Shown here in pieces: positions 38,537 to 50,447 of a DNA stretch of 64,000 bases. The position numbers and the translations under genes are program-made. The notes below the pieces were generated by a model. The model searched no databases and was not told where the DNA came from. It saw only the letters and a program-made list of their open reading frames with translations. Every line of letters begins with the position of its first letter. Position 1 is the stretch's first letter. This DNA is from Amoebophrya sp. A120. Lineage: Eukaryota; Sar; Dinophyceae; Syndiniales; Amoebophryaceae. The stretch covers positions 7,323,794 through 7,387,793 of the forward strand of contig CAJINV010000001.1 of assembly GCA_905178155.1 (NCBI GenBank). The letters run 5' to 3'.

Positions 38537-40945
38537 TTACCCATTTGTCAAGCGACCGAGCGTAGTTTGCTTCTCATGCAGCAACATGTGCAAGCGATGG
38601 CTCTCGACGTCGTGCGCCCGCTCCGCAGCCTCTATTTCTTGCTGCAGGGCCTGAGCCTGCGAGCTCAGCATCTGCTCCCGAAAGCGCAAGAGCTCTAGTG
38701 CCGGATCGTCCGAGGGCAAGGCTTTCAGCTGTTTCTGCGTCTCCAGGACATGGGCTTTCTCGCGGATGTCTGCCACCAGGTTTTTGATTTTCTCCTGCAT
38801 CGACCCCAAAGCCACCTGTACGTCCTCCCGTTCTGCAGCTAGTTTCTGCTCCGTTTCCTCCAGTTCCGGCTTCAGCGCTTTTGTGATTTTCGTGCACAGT
38901 GTGGCATTCTCTCCGCGCAGCCGCAGCGTCTCGATTCGATCGATTACGGGCATCACGGAAATCTTCGCGTCCTTCTCGTTCGCCTTTCCGAGCGCCCCTG
39001 TGAGTTCGTTAACTAATCTTATGCAAGAATAAGAGTTATAACTCATCACCTTCACCTTCAACGGTTGCGCATATGAATATTTATGGCGGTTCTACAAGAA
39101 CACTCACTGCGAAAAGCAGAAATATTTCGGTCTTTGAAAAGCAGAAACGTCGAGGTGCCTATACCATTCTCTATGACGAGTCCCTTGTCGATCTGTTGAA
39201 TTCGTGTCTGCAGTTGGTTCACAAGTTGGTCCTGCTCCTGGGCTAATGTCTTCAGCCGCTCGCATTCGCTGTGACCACTTTTGTACTCCGCCCGGACGCG
39301 CTGCCGCAGCTCCACGAGAATCTCTGCCAGCTGCGCGACTTGCGTCGGTGTCCGCAGGGAGTCTTCGCGAATCTTCTCGCACTTCTGGTGCACCGAGAAC
39401 AGCCGCACGAGATTCTCCCGGGCTTTCTGGTACCGGGCGTCGCAGCACTGCATCTTCAGGTACAGGTCGTGGGGGTTGTTCGAGCCGGCGAAGTATAGGT
39501 CCACGTCCACTTCGGTGAGATTATGCAATGCAAAAGCATCGCACTAGTATAAATTGCATTACAACTTAGCCCAGCATTACAAATTAAATTTGTAATGCTG
39601 ATTTACTTTGAAAAAGAGATTTGTAATGCAGAAATGCAATTACAACGAGTACGATACTTTTGCACAGGATAGAGATCGGGGAACACCAACTCCTGCAGCT
39701 GCCGCTCCGTCCGGTTGTTCTCGTCCAAGAGTTGCAGCTTTTCCTGCTCGAGACGCTGTTTCTCGTCCTTCATGGCGTCCAAGGCGATCCGCCCATCGTT
39801 CAGCTTTTCCAGGATCTTGGCAATTTCCTCCAACTTCGTCGCGTTGCGGTACTTCAGCTGCGCCGTCCAATCTTTCTCCCGCGGCGTCTTCCGGATCCGC
39901 CGCAACTCGCCGATCTGTTGTCCAGGTCATACGGTTGATGTTCTCCTTCCCGCAGGAGTTAGTACTTAAGTATGTTTGTTTGTCACGCTAGTCTGGAAAA
40001 GCAAAAAATAAGCGAAGCAACTCCAGGAACGGTATTAGAACATGACAACCGCCCCCGTACTACCTGCATCGTAAACGGGTACGCCCCTTTTGCGAGCTCC
40101 TCGTTTTGCCCAACATCATCCGAATGCACTGACGGAAATCCGATACTGCTGAACCGGTTTCGCACAACTGCGCCATCGCGGTCACCACTCCCAGGGCGGT
40201 CTGACGGGACCGCGGTGAGAAAAGTGGCGGTTTCATCGGCATCCAAATCAAACCGTCGGGCTTGGAGCGCTTTGACCAAAATGTTGTGTCGCCCCTCCAC
40301 GAAGTAAGACACCACGTGCGGCGTGTGCACAGGCTCGATTTTCACCGTCAGGGAGAGCACCGGCAAGTCGGAGGACGTCGTGAACGTCTTCCGAAATATG
40401 CAGGGAGTTTCTGCTACGTCGCCCGATGATGTACTAGTACTTGCATATGCACTCGCATTGTATCTCCAGGAGAAACAGAGCACGCGGTCGTCCGCTTGCT
40501 CCGCAAATTGTCGGTAGACGTCCATCCATCTGCTGTGGTTGAGGTGCAGCCGTTCCTGTGCCTGCTGCGACGAAGCCGGACTGGCGCTAATATCCTCGAC
40601 AAGAAGCTCCTGCGGAATAAGCCACAGCTGGAACTGCGTCTCCGGCTCCGCGAAGTAGTTCTCTGTAGCAGTGGCATCTGCGTTTTTCTCCTCGGGAATT
40701 CGTGCGACCCGCTCGAAAAAGATGCGGTCCGGCCGGAATTTCGGTAGCAGGGTTGGTCTGCGGAAGTGCAACCGGTCCACCTTGCGGGGGGACTCCGCTT
40801 CCTCATCCTGCTGGGTGCAGACGAACAGCTCGCGCCGGTCATTGTCATTCGGGTCCTGGGTTCCGCCCCGGTCGAGAACGAGCAATAGTGTAAAGAATTC
40901 CGGTCGCCGAAGCCGCAGCTGCTCAATCTCAAATGCGCACAACAT
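38537..40945 (-). CDS. Coiled-coil protein with unique N-terminal domain
   Basis: Exons 40945-40064, 39914-39672, 39516-39108 and 38997-38537 give 664 residues after removal of introner D1 between exons 2 and 3; the others are GT-AG introns. Residues 1-294 look globular with beta-strand character, containing RRPEFFTLLLVLDRGG and a Ser/Thr-rich loop. From about 295 to the end the chain is almost continuous heptad coiled coil. The introner interrupts VFPDL/TEVDVDLYF. The architecture resembles centrosomal or axonemal coiled-coil proteins, but I recognise no family, and the localisation is not established. Confidence 0.75.
39522..39671. mobile_element. Introner D1
   Basis: 150 bp, the shortest element. 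Ends on the transcribed strand are TATCCTGTGCAAAAGTATCG and a mismatched complement ending TTTTGCATTGCATA. The perfect 5-bp repeat GAGAT lies at 39517-39521 and 39672-39676. Inside are GCATTACAA/TTGTAATGC motifs in both directions and an AAATTTAATTTG-like centre. Removal with one repeat joins VFPDL to TEVDVD in phase 0. Confidence 0.85.
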
Positions 40946-41309
40946 CGATCATCTTGCGAAGCAGTGAGTCAAGTCGGCAAATCGTGATTGCTGAAAATCA
41001 TGAAAATATTTCCACTCAGGGACAACTAATTCGTGCTAGCGGTATCTTTAAAGGTGCCTGGGCCAAGCGATATTCGGCTCTGCGAAGGACTGCAACATTT
41101 GCGTTCTCTCTTCCCTCCGCTGATTATTAGACTTCACTCAATCTCAATCTCAAATCATCTCCTTCACAAAAATGGTGCAATCGACACTGCGATCACATCG
41201 ATCGCCGAAATGCAGTGGCTTGCTGCTGAACAGAATTCGTCAAAGCTTCGACCATGATCATTTCCAAAACCTTCGCCCGCTCTGTGTCGCAACACCACTG
41301 CCCGTATCT
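40946..41309. other. Intergenic
   Basis: Ordinary sequence leading into GC-rich island 3. No feature recognised. Confidence 0.4.
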
Positions 41310-42125
41310 CAGGGCCCGAACCCACGAAGGCCACGGGGGCGTTGGCTGCGAAGGAACCGGCAACCACCTGGCATGCCCGGCGCCTGGCTAAAGGTCGCGC
41401 GCACATCGCTCAGAAGCCGAATGCAGGCGCTGCGCGGAAGTGGCCCGCCCATCCACCACCGGCTTCGGGCCGGGGCCGGGGCCCGAAGAAACCTACTTCC
41501 CACCCAACGCGGGCCCCACTTGCAGCCCGGCGGAGGGCCAAAGGCACTGCGAGCGACTTGGGCGCCCTTGGCGATCAGCCTGATAGGCCGCGGCCGCGCG
41601 CCCCCCGCCAGCTAAGCCGTGCCGCCGGGGGCTTCAGGTGCAGCCATACTCTGGAAGCATTCTGGCGCAGCCGCCCCCCGCGCTTCAGCGGGGGAGGGGA
41701 AAGCACGCGCAACCTTGGGCCCCGGGGAGAGCTTGAATACCATTCCGCCGCATCGATTGACCCCGTGCATCCGTTGTCTCGGCGTCGTGGTCTTCGGGCG
41801 TATGGGGCCCGATACCGCCAGACCCCACAGGCCCCAAAGCGCCACGCCCTGCCGCTTCATTTGTTCGCCCGGCCAGAATCGCGGCGCGGGGCCATGGCAA
41901 TGAGCCGCGAGTCGTCCAGCGGAGCGTGCGCAGTCCCCGCCCTTGAAACCACAAAACCGCGCGGCCGTCTGCCGCACCTGCGGCCACAAGGTGTCGGGGG
42001 ACCGTCCTGGCCTGGGCATCGACAACCAGCGGCGTTCGAGCTCCGGGATGCCCGGAATAAGGAAGGCGCCGCGGAGGGCCGGCCTGGCGCGCCAGGCGGT
42101 TTTTCGGCATGCGCACCAAATGGCC
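41310..42125. other. GC-rich island 3
   Basis: Third GC-rich block with the same GGCC/GCGC/GGGC word bias and overlapping open frames on both strands (for example 41342-42211 plus, 41685-42281 minus). It ends abruptly near 42125. I found no long match to islands 1 and 2 by eye. It lies between the Sec24-like gene 3' end and the coiled-coil gene 5' end. Confidence 0.7.
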
Positions 42126-42813
42126 TAGGAATGAAGTCTGCATGTAGCGAGTGGAAATCTCGACGGTGTCTAATCGTAGTCGTCTCCAATGCAAATGACT
42201 CAGGTCACTAGAAGTGGTGGATGGGTCAGGCACTAGAAGTGGCGCCGCCGTCGCCTCAACATTGTTGGATCTTCCGGACACCTACCGCGAACACTCATTT
42301 CTTTTCTCGTGGTCGTGGTGCCTTCGATCCGAGAAAATCACGCGTCAAGAAAGCATACGTGGCGATGCGGCAATGCTTTTCATTTAAAAAAAATCCAAGT
42401 CGCGGAAATTCTTGTACATTGTGTCCGAAGCAGACCTCGTGAGCTTTTGCGTCGAGGACATTTTGCAGCTCAAAGCTCCATGATGTAAATTCATACGCCG
42501 ACTCAATCTACGTTTACACACAGCTCAACTTCGACAGACTCAATACTGCTCGTTTGGGTATAAGAAATTCGTAGCCCGAAACAAAAAGATAAAATCAAGA
42601 ATGAAGTTCGGCTATCAAGTGCTAGCGAAACTAGTCGAGAAACAAATCTAAGCCTGGTAACTGGCCCTCCGCCGACTTCTATGACTGATGTATGTGGTAT
42701 ATGTTCAGAAAAACGCAAAATCAAAAAGCAGCAATCCTGGATTGGAGCTCCATGGATACATTCGAAAAAATCAAAGGATAGCTCAAAAAACGTCAGACGC
42801 TCAGCCGCCCCAT
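42126..42813. other. Intergenic
   Basis: 3' flank of the Sec24-like gene. Nothing recognised. Confidence 0.4.
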
Positions 42814-45800
42814 TTACCGGTACCCGCTGCCGCTCCGGCGTTGCAGCTTTTGGTACAATTTGTTAACGAACGCCGGGTAGCTCTCGTAGTCGCAGGTTTC
42901 GTCCTCGACCAAGAAGTGCGTCTTCAAGCCCAGGTGGTCTTTTGCCAGTACAGTCTGACGGTCTCGAACGAACAAAATCTCTGCAGAGTAGAAGTTCATT
43001 TCGCGCCGCACGTCTTTCAAAAACGCCGTCACCACGCGAGCGAGCTCCCGGCACCGCCGCAGTTCCTCCGGCGTTAACCGTATTATCGGCGTCTGGTCTT
43101 CTAATGTGGCTTCCGCGATTTCATCTCCCTCGTCCTCATCGAGTGCTTCTGCGAGATCATTCAGGTCCGTATCAATTTCTAAGTCGCTCTTCGCTTTCCT
43201 CCAACGATGGTCCGGTCGAGCGCGTTTGACGTTCCTCTCCGCTTCATGCTGGCAACTCGAGTGAAACACACCAGAGTGGTTCGGGGTGCCGACACCAACC
43301 CGAGTGGGTGCGCCGTTCACGCGGCGAGCACGCAAATCATCGCCGGTCAGGATTTCCAAAAACTTTTTCTTCGCTCGGGTCGGACTTGGTGACTTGTTAC
43401 TAGCGCTTTTCTTCTTGCTTGTCGGCGATTTGCCTGGAGAAGGGGCCGGCTTTTTCGCGGGCGGTGACTTCAAAGCGGGTTTGTCCGGTGCTTTCGGGGT
43501 TTGCGCAGCTTTCTTCTTGGCCCACGGAAACTGCGACTCGATGGGACTTCCCTGATCCGGATCTTTGTGGCCGAATTTCGAATGCACAAACCTCCCGTCT
43601 CCCCCGTGCGCGGACCCAAAATCGGTCGTGTGAGACTCCGTCCATGCGCGGTCATTAGATGATGTTTGTTCATCAACATCCGGAGAGTGCGCATGTTGCT
43701 GTTGCTGCGCTGTGGTGAAGTTCTTGCTCTTCATGGTGATTCCGCTTTGCTCAGCCCGGTCAATATTATCCGCATCTCCTTTCGACGAGCCACACTTGTC
43801 ATGTGCCGCAGCCTTCTCCAGACATGTTTCGACGGATTTCCGGAATCGCAAGAACCGCCTCAAAATTTCTTCCATGGAACTCAACGCCGGCGGCTCGGGT
43901 TGCCCCGCTGAAAATCCCTCATCCTCCGTTTCCGTCAGGTTGCTCCACAACTCTTCCTCTGAGGCGGAGGTAGTGTCAGGGAATCCCTGCAGCGAAAGGC
44001 CGGAGGAACTGCTTTCCATATCCCAGTCCGGGGGCACCATGTAAGGGGATTGACAAGCAAGGGTGCTTTTATTGTAAGGGTCCGCTGCAGGAGCACCCTC
44101 TCCCACTTTGCCGTGTTCTCCAGTTGTGCCCTTCGTTGTTTTCATAGGTGAGGACATTGGATGTTGAAGAGAAACTGCTGTTGACGCACGAGAATTATTT
44201 CGGTCGTTCTTCAGGTTTCGCACCTCCCGCTCGGCGAGTTCCCTCGCCCGGGCCACTTTCTGCCACTCCCACAGGTGGTTGCTTGGGGCCGCGAAATAGG
44301 CCTCGTTGATCAAGAGCATCATGCGCTGGCCGTCGAAAAACACCACCAGCGGGTCGTTTTTGCCTTGCACCACATCCCGCCAATTCAATGACACCGGCCC
44401 GGAGTGCGGTCCCAGGCAGCGCGGGTACACGAAGTAGGTCATCTGTGCCAGCGACATCCTCCGCCGCGGGACCAAACTATCCAGTGCGTGAAACCGCTTC
44501 TTTGCCGACAAAACCAGCAGGGGCACGTTCCGCAGGTTGCTCGGAAGGTACACGTGTCGGGGGCGAAATCGAAGGTGGCCCTCGGTCAGGGCGAAGTACG
44601 TGTGGGACCACTCCGTTAGACACCACTCGAGTTCGTCTTTAGCTACCTTACCGAGCCGGTACTTTGCGAGGAACAGCGCGGCTGCGTTCCACCTGCGCTC
44701 GCGCACCAGCTCCGTGTAATACCGCAGGAGCTTTTGCATCCCGCGTGATTTTTTCTTTCCTGCTGTTTGTCTCGCTGACGCAGTTGCTCCGAACAGCTTC
44801 TTTGCGAGCTCTTGGGCGAGATCTGGCTTAGGCGGTTCTTTCGTGCCAGAAGAAAACGCTGATGCTCCTTGCTTTTGCCTTTGTTTCTGTTGCGCTGTAA
44901 GTGCACTAGAGTGCGATGCCCGCTGGTGGAGATTTTTCACTCTTGAGTTTTTGCTTCTGTCTTGGTCTTTCAAAGAGTTTCTCCTGTCGCCTTCTGCGCG
45001 TTCCTTGTCCAGCCGTAAGAGCTTCACCATCACCACCATCAACGGCCACAGGTTTACCTGCTCGTACAAATTCCGCAGGCCGTGCCCGACGGGAATCACC
45101 TGTAAGGTTCGGACATATGTGATCAGAAAGTGGAAATCGCTGTTGGATGTTCGCGGAATCAAGAAAATGATATCAAGTTGAACATTAATTGCCAGCATTG
45201 AACAAGCACTTTACCGAGTGGCAGATCCGAAGTCTCCTTTTCCCTGTGTGGTTTTCACGATACAGTAGTACGCACTGCATATTCAGATTCTTGTTCGCCT
45301 TGTAGCTCGCATTTTTGGCGCCGTTCTGGCCCCTATCCTTCAGATGCCCGGCCGAAATCACCACTTCGCCACCATTGAGGTACTGCCTCTCATACGTTTT
45401 CAAGACCGCGGATCTGGAATAAATGCAAGGAGAAACAAAACTAATTGATTGCATGGCCATTCACAACGTCAAAAGGAAAATTGAAATCACATGATCCATC
45501 GGGCGCAAACAAACTAACTATGGACACATCAAACGCAATTTGCTACTCTGTAGTCCCCGCTGCACTGCCCGACCCCAGCGGCCCGTTCTTGGCGACCGAC
45601 GGAGACGTTGAGACTCGCGCGACATGCAAGAAAAGAACCAACTGCGTAAGTGTAGATTTGTGTTGCAGAGGATGCAAGATGCCTACACTTGTCATGCTGG
45701 ACATGCATCAGAGGTTCTTCTCGTAAGTGTTTTCACGTACTAGCTACGCATGAGAGGTTTTCTCTGCCATCCAGAGCAAATTTGTGATGCTGTTCTTCAA

Positions 45801-48800
45801 AGAAAGTTACACTTACACACTTTTTTTCTTGGATATGCGACCGGCTCGGTGCAGACACTCCTCACCGTCCTTCCCGTTGGAGCCATCCGGAAGCAGAATG
45901 TCGTCTTATCCTGAGGAAAAACGTACCCACGCCAGAGTTGTAATGCAGATTTGCAAAGACGGGAAGACTTGTAATGCGTATCCACATGAGAGCCATTTCC
46001 AGTCGTGTTTTGGAATTTGTGATGCTGTGAATAGGATGAGAAGATGAATCTGTGATGCGGCTGCACTTCCTAACCTGCACTACACTGCATAGTGCAACTT
46101 GTCACGCGTGACTCACAAAACTCCTAGGCTTGTGTTGCAAAATCCCCATCCTGACTCTGGTGTGGGTACGTTTTTACTCAGGATACGTCTGCGGTGCGAC
46201 TTTCGACTGATCGAAAAGCTCCACGCCAGGCTGCACGTCGTGCGCAATCGACTCCATGATCTCGTAATTGTTTCCGCACCGCATCCGTACGGTGCACCGG
46301 GACAACCCGTACCGCCACTCGTGAAAAAATTCCTGTAGTGTGTATTTCAACAACAGCGACACCTGCTGAATGCGACGGCAGAACCGCTCTCGGGAGGCAA
46401 ATTTTTCTTCTATTGCGCCACTGTCGCGCTTGTTTAGGCTTCGTCGTCGTCCCTTCCTCGTCTTATTTTCGAAAACCACTCGAGGGCAGGTATGATTCGC
46501 CACTCCGTCTTGCAATGTGAGCTGGTTGCGGGTAAGTGAGCTCAGTCCGAGACCAGTGCATTGCAGAGTATTCTGTCCTGTCCCAAATGTTGTCTCAGAT
46601 CCCGCAGAAGAACTGCTCGCTCTTCTCGCACCAACATTCCCCCCACTATTCCTCCCGACCACAGGATGGATTGTTTCTGGATCGTTTCCCTCAAGCCAGT
46701 TTGGATCCAACAGAATGGAATCTCGCGTGAAACTGTAGCGGTTGCCGTCACTGATGGTTGCATTCTGCAGCTGGTGCTGTTGTTCAAAGATGGACTCCTG
46801 TTCGTGGGTGCCATTGTTCGCAGCTTCACCAGCTTCGGTATTACGTCTTGCCTCATCTTCTGTCGAGCTCGAGTCTACTTGAAGTGACTCTGTGGCACTA
46901 AGACTGGAGGCAGAACTCTTTTCGTCTCCCGCACTGCTTGCGTGGTACGGCCGCGTTGGCGACTTCTCATTGTACAGAAAGTTCATGCTCCGGAAACGAA
47001 AACTCTTCTCTGGGGAAGTTAAGTCTAGCGTTTTGTCTTGCAGATAGACTACTTTATCTTCCCGTGCGCGCTCCTGTGACTTGGCTTCTTGGTCTTTAGT
47101 ATCTGCAGGCTTGCTACAACTTCCATCGCTCGTCGACCAGATCTGATTGTACTCTGGCTCGATGAAAAGCCGCCCGCCTGTCTCCTCGCACAGCTCTTTA
47201 ATGGTTTCTTCCAGACTACTTTTATCCTCGCTGCGATGGAAGTCCTCTCCGTCATCGCTTTTACCCCGCCCCAATGCCGACGTGGTGCTCAAATCGCACA
47301 CGTCTAGGGACACCGCGTTGGTACGGAAAGCAGATTGGAGCTCTGTTTCTATGGTGGAAAGAGGTTGCGCAAGTGCATCTAGGTCCAGCAACGTGTCCGC
47401 GAATTGCCGGTTCTTCAGCCACAAAACTGCACCACCGCCGGCCTCACCGACAATATCCGCCGCAGCATGTAGCACTGATAGCGATCGGATGGGGCCCTCG
47501 TGGGTCTGGAATGTTTCCATATTGTGATCGGCATTTCGTTTGTCCTGGAGAACATCATGATTCCCTGGTAGTACAGCTGCTCCTCTTTCACTATTCTTGC
47601 CGCCCTCAGGCTGATCTGGACACTGCTCCGCCAGGGGACAAGCTTTGTGGTTCGAGGCGGGTTCTTGCGGTAGCAAAGGTGGAACCAAGAAGGCTGAAGT
47701 CGTGCCCATCTCGCCCACAAGTTGTTGCGGCATGGGAAATTCTATCTTTTTGGCAGCAGACATCTTTAGTCCAAGTCCGCTTTTATTTACGTCGGCTACT
47801 TCTACCGGCAAAACTTCACTTTTTCTTTTCGCGGTAGGTGCCGGAGGGGGACACACGACGGGAGCTGCAGTGTTGTCATGACCAGCCTTCTCCGATTCTT
47901 GAAATAAAGTGTTGAAATTCACAATATCACCCCGCTGCTGTTCAGTAGAGTCTAGCGGCGTGGAACCGCCCCTGCTGCCTCGGTGACTGGTGGTTTGGTG
48001 GCTCGGCCGCCGCGAGCTGGGCGCGGATGTTGAACTACTGCCAGCCTTATCCTGATCCGCAAACAGCTTCACCAGTAGCGTGTCGTCGAGCAGCAGCGAG
48101 CGAAGCTGCTTTACCGAAAAGCAGAGCCGTTGCCGTACCTCCCCCGGACACGGGCAAAAGGCGTCCGTGTGAGGACAGACAGCAAGCCCAAACTCGTCGC
48201 GCTCGGACCGCTTCAGGAAATAGACGCTCTCACTGTCGTAGACGACCAGGACAATGCGAAGATTCTCGAACAACAGTGACTCGTCATCACCGCTGGAATT
48301 CTTGGACGGAAGCTCGTTTTTGACCACAGAATCTCTTCGCCCCGTTTGTGCAGTTCCATCTTCTGTGCTATTCGAGCAATTATGCAATGTTTTGTAGTTC
48401 CTGCTGCCGTCCACAACGCCGTTACGATCCTGTGTCTTATTTTCGTCACTTTCCGCACCAGGAAAGAGAACCCTGCTCGCATTCATCTCAGCCGCAGACC
48501 TGCTGCTTGAAGCGGACGAAGCAGAAGAGGCCGAGCAGGACAACAAATCCACTGTTTTCACAGGAGAAAAATTGGAACTCACTTCCAAGTCACTGGATGG
48601 AACCGTGGTGCTGCCTCCTTCGTTTTCCGAGGTCGTACTGAAGGAATTGTCCGAGAAAACGCTGCCGCGCCTTGGCTTGGTTGCTTCCCGTCCTTGCTTG
48701 GCGCAGTCGATCAGTTCTTGCGCCTGCTGTTCCTGTTGTACCAGTTGCAAGTGGTCGCGCTGCTCTTTACTTTCCACCATGTAGTCTGCTGGATTCAATG

Positions 48801-49611
48801 CCCAAGCTGTTGTTGTTCCCACGCCGTTTCCGCCTCGCTCGGCGTGCAACTGTTCCACCTCTTCCGTGGCGACGTACTGCAGGAGCCATTCCCCCACCGA
48901 GCCTAGCAGACTGCGGTCCACCACGAGGCACACCGGCGCCGGCTCGCAGTAGTTCGCGGAGTCTGCGCCGCCCACGCCGGTATCGGTATACTTCACCGGG
49001 TCGTCGTCGTGCAACTTGTCCACCTCGTAATCCACGCACTCGTAGGGCGGAAGAAGATCAACATCCTCGTCTTCCGCACTCTGGGCTTCAAAAATCATGC
49101 GGTACTTCAGATTGGGGTCACTCACGTGGAACCGCTCCGTGCAGAGGGCGCAGGTAATGTCGTACTCGCCGTCTCGGTTGTTGTCCGTCAGGTGCATCTC
49201 GAAAAACGACGTGACGAAACACTCACACGCCGGACACCGGAGCGGTGCGCGGGCGCCCATCGTGACGACAGGTGCAGTCCGGTGCTTCGCAGTAGTAGTA
49301 GACGGGTCTCCTTCAGCAGTTTGCTTGGAGCCATCTCTACTGGTCTTGGTAGAAGAGGAACTACTACTACTTCCGCCCGAGCTGAAATTCGTCTTACCCT
49401 GTTGCAGCAAGATGCTCCTCCGGTCCACCGGCTCAAAGTTGACCCAGAGCGGGACTGCGCAGTCGTTAGTCACGCTCGGCGCCACGCTCATGGAGGTGGT
49501 GATGACCGTGTCCCGAACACACATGGCGTTGTTGGTCGGCCGCGGCAACGCGTCCGGCTGCAACCGATACATCTGTACCGGCGGAGAGCTGTTTGTCACG
49601 CGCCGCGCCAT
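42814..49611 (-). CDS. SEC24: Giant divergent Sec24-like COPII coat protein
   Basis: Exons 49611-46186, 45901-45821, 45641-45547, 45413-45215 and 45099-42814 join in frame to about 2028 residues, roughly twice normal Sec24. Sec24 selects cargo for COPII vesicles at the ER. Domains in order: zinc finger (RCPACE at about 125-130, CALC at 154-157); trunk start (APVCLVVDRSLLGSVGEWLL); later trunk strands (LRIVLVVYDSESVYFL, GGAVLWLKN, ELCEETGGRLF); beta-sandwich (SRCTVRMRCGNNYEI and, after the introner, VLLYRENHTGKRRLRICHS); helical part (YLPSNLRNVPLLVLSAKKRF, YPRCLGP); gelsolin-like end (DPLVVFFDGQRMMLLI, FLVEDETCDYESYPAFVNKL). Long Ser/Thr/Asp-rich insertions split the trunk, and another of about 330 residues splits the gelsolin region. 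The small exon 45641-45547 is the least certain. Sec23 is excluded by the SYPAF-type end. Confidence 0.8.
45644..45818. mobile_element. Inverted-repeat intron, family E, in the Sec24-like gene
   Basis: The ends are imperfect inverted repeats around GTAAGTGTA (45646-45654) and its complement TACACTTAC (45808-45816). They nearly coincide with the inferred GT-AG intron (45642-45820), so the repeats themselves carry the donor and the region before the acceptor. The interior has GCAT-ACAA type motifs in both directions. No 5-bp flanking repeat is visible. Confidence 0.5.
45907..46185 (-). mobile_element. Introner B2
   Basis: 279 bp with TATCCTGAGGAAAAACGTAC at the left and the family B complement at the right (ends ACTCAGGATA). 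The 5-bp repeat CGTCT is perfect (45902-45906 and 46186-46190). Removal with one repeat joins VAPQT to TFCFRM in phase 0. Its interior matches B3 as the reverse complement, so it is inserted in the opposite orientation relative to the transcribed strand. Orientation signs for family B are relative only. Confidence 0.9.
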
Positions 49612-50447
49612 AAAAACCTATTTTGTGGGGGAAAAATGAACAAAAACGGGATCGAATTCAGTGCAGTCGTATTGATGTTCCTGTTCGTGATGGAGTTCCC
49701 TCTCTCTCCCAGTGGTTTTGGGTTAGATCCACCATTTTCAAAAAAAGAAAGATCGTCGAGCCGTAGCCCCTACAAGAGGAAAAAATAGCTGCGATGAAAT
49801 CCGTGTAGTGCGAGGCCGTGATACACCGGGAAAAGTTACCGATAATTACCAACCGATTAGACTTGAGTTTGCTGACAACAACGACATCCAAAAAGCAAAC
49901 CCGAACCTACAACGGCAACGACCCAAATGCGAATCCCGACGAAGGTAAACGACATTGCAATTCCAAACGAAGTGCTTCTGCTACGAGTGTTTCCGACTCC
50001 TGGCAAAGTAGGATCACCATCAAATATTGTGACCGATACACACATTCACTTCGCGACCGCAAGCGAAAGTACCAATGGTGTTGCGATCGCCACGAAATAA
50101 GTCTACAAAAAGGTAATATCACACCCACGACGGTCCCTCGACCTGAAGGAAGCTCGAAATGAGCTTTGCAAAAGACCTAGCAGCACTGTTAGCAGGTCTG
50201 AACGTCGAACCGTTACTGTAACAGGTCCTGGGGACGAACTGCATTCTCAACCACGAATGGGAGTTACATCATGATTTGCAATGACTTGCATAAAGCATTC
50301 GAAGTCAAAAGAAAACCGTTTTCTGACTGGAGAAAAAAGTATGACTCAATTGATTTTCGGGCTAAGATCACTCCTGACACCAAGAAACAATGAAACCGGC
50401 GTTCACGTTCTGTTCCCACACTTCATTTTGTACAAAATTTATTCTGC
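49612..50447. other. Intergenic
   Basis: About 0.8 kb between the Sec24-like gene start and the next stop codon. No feature recognised. Confidence 0.45.
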
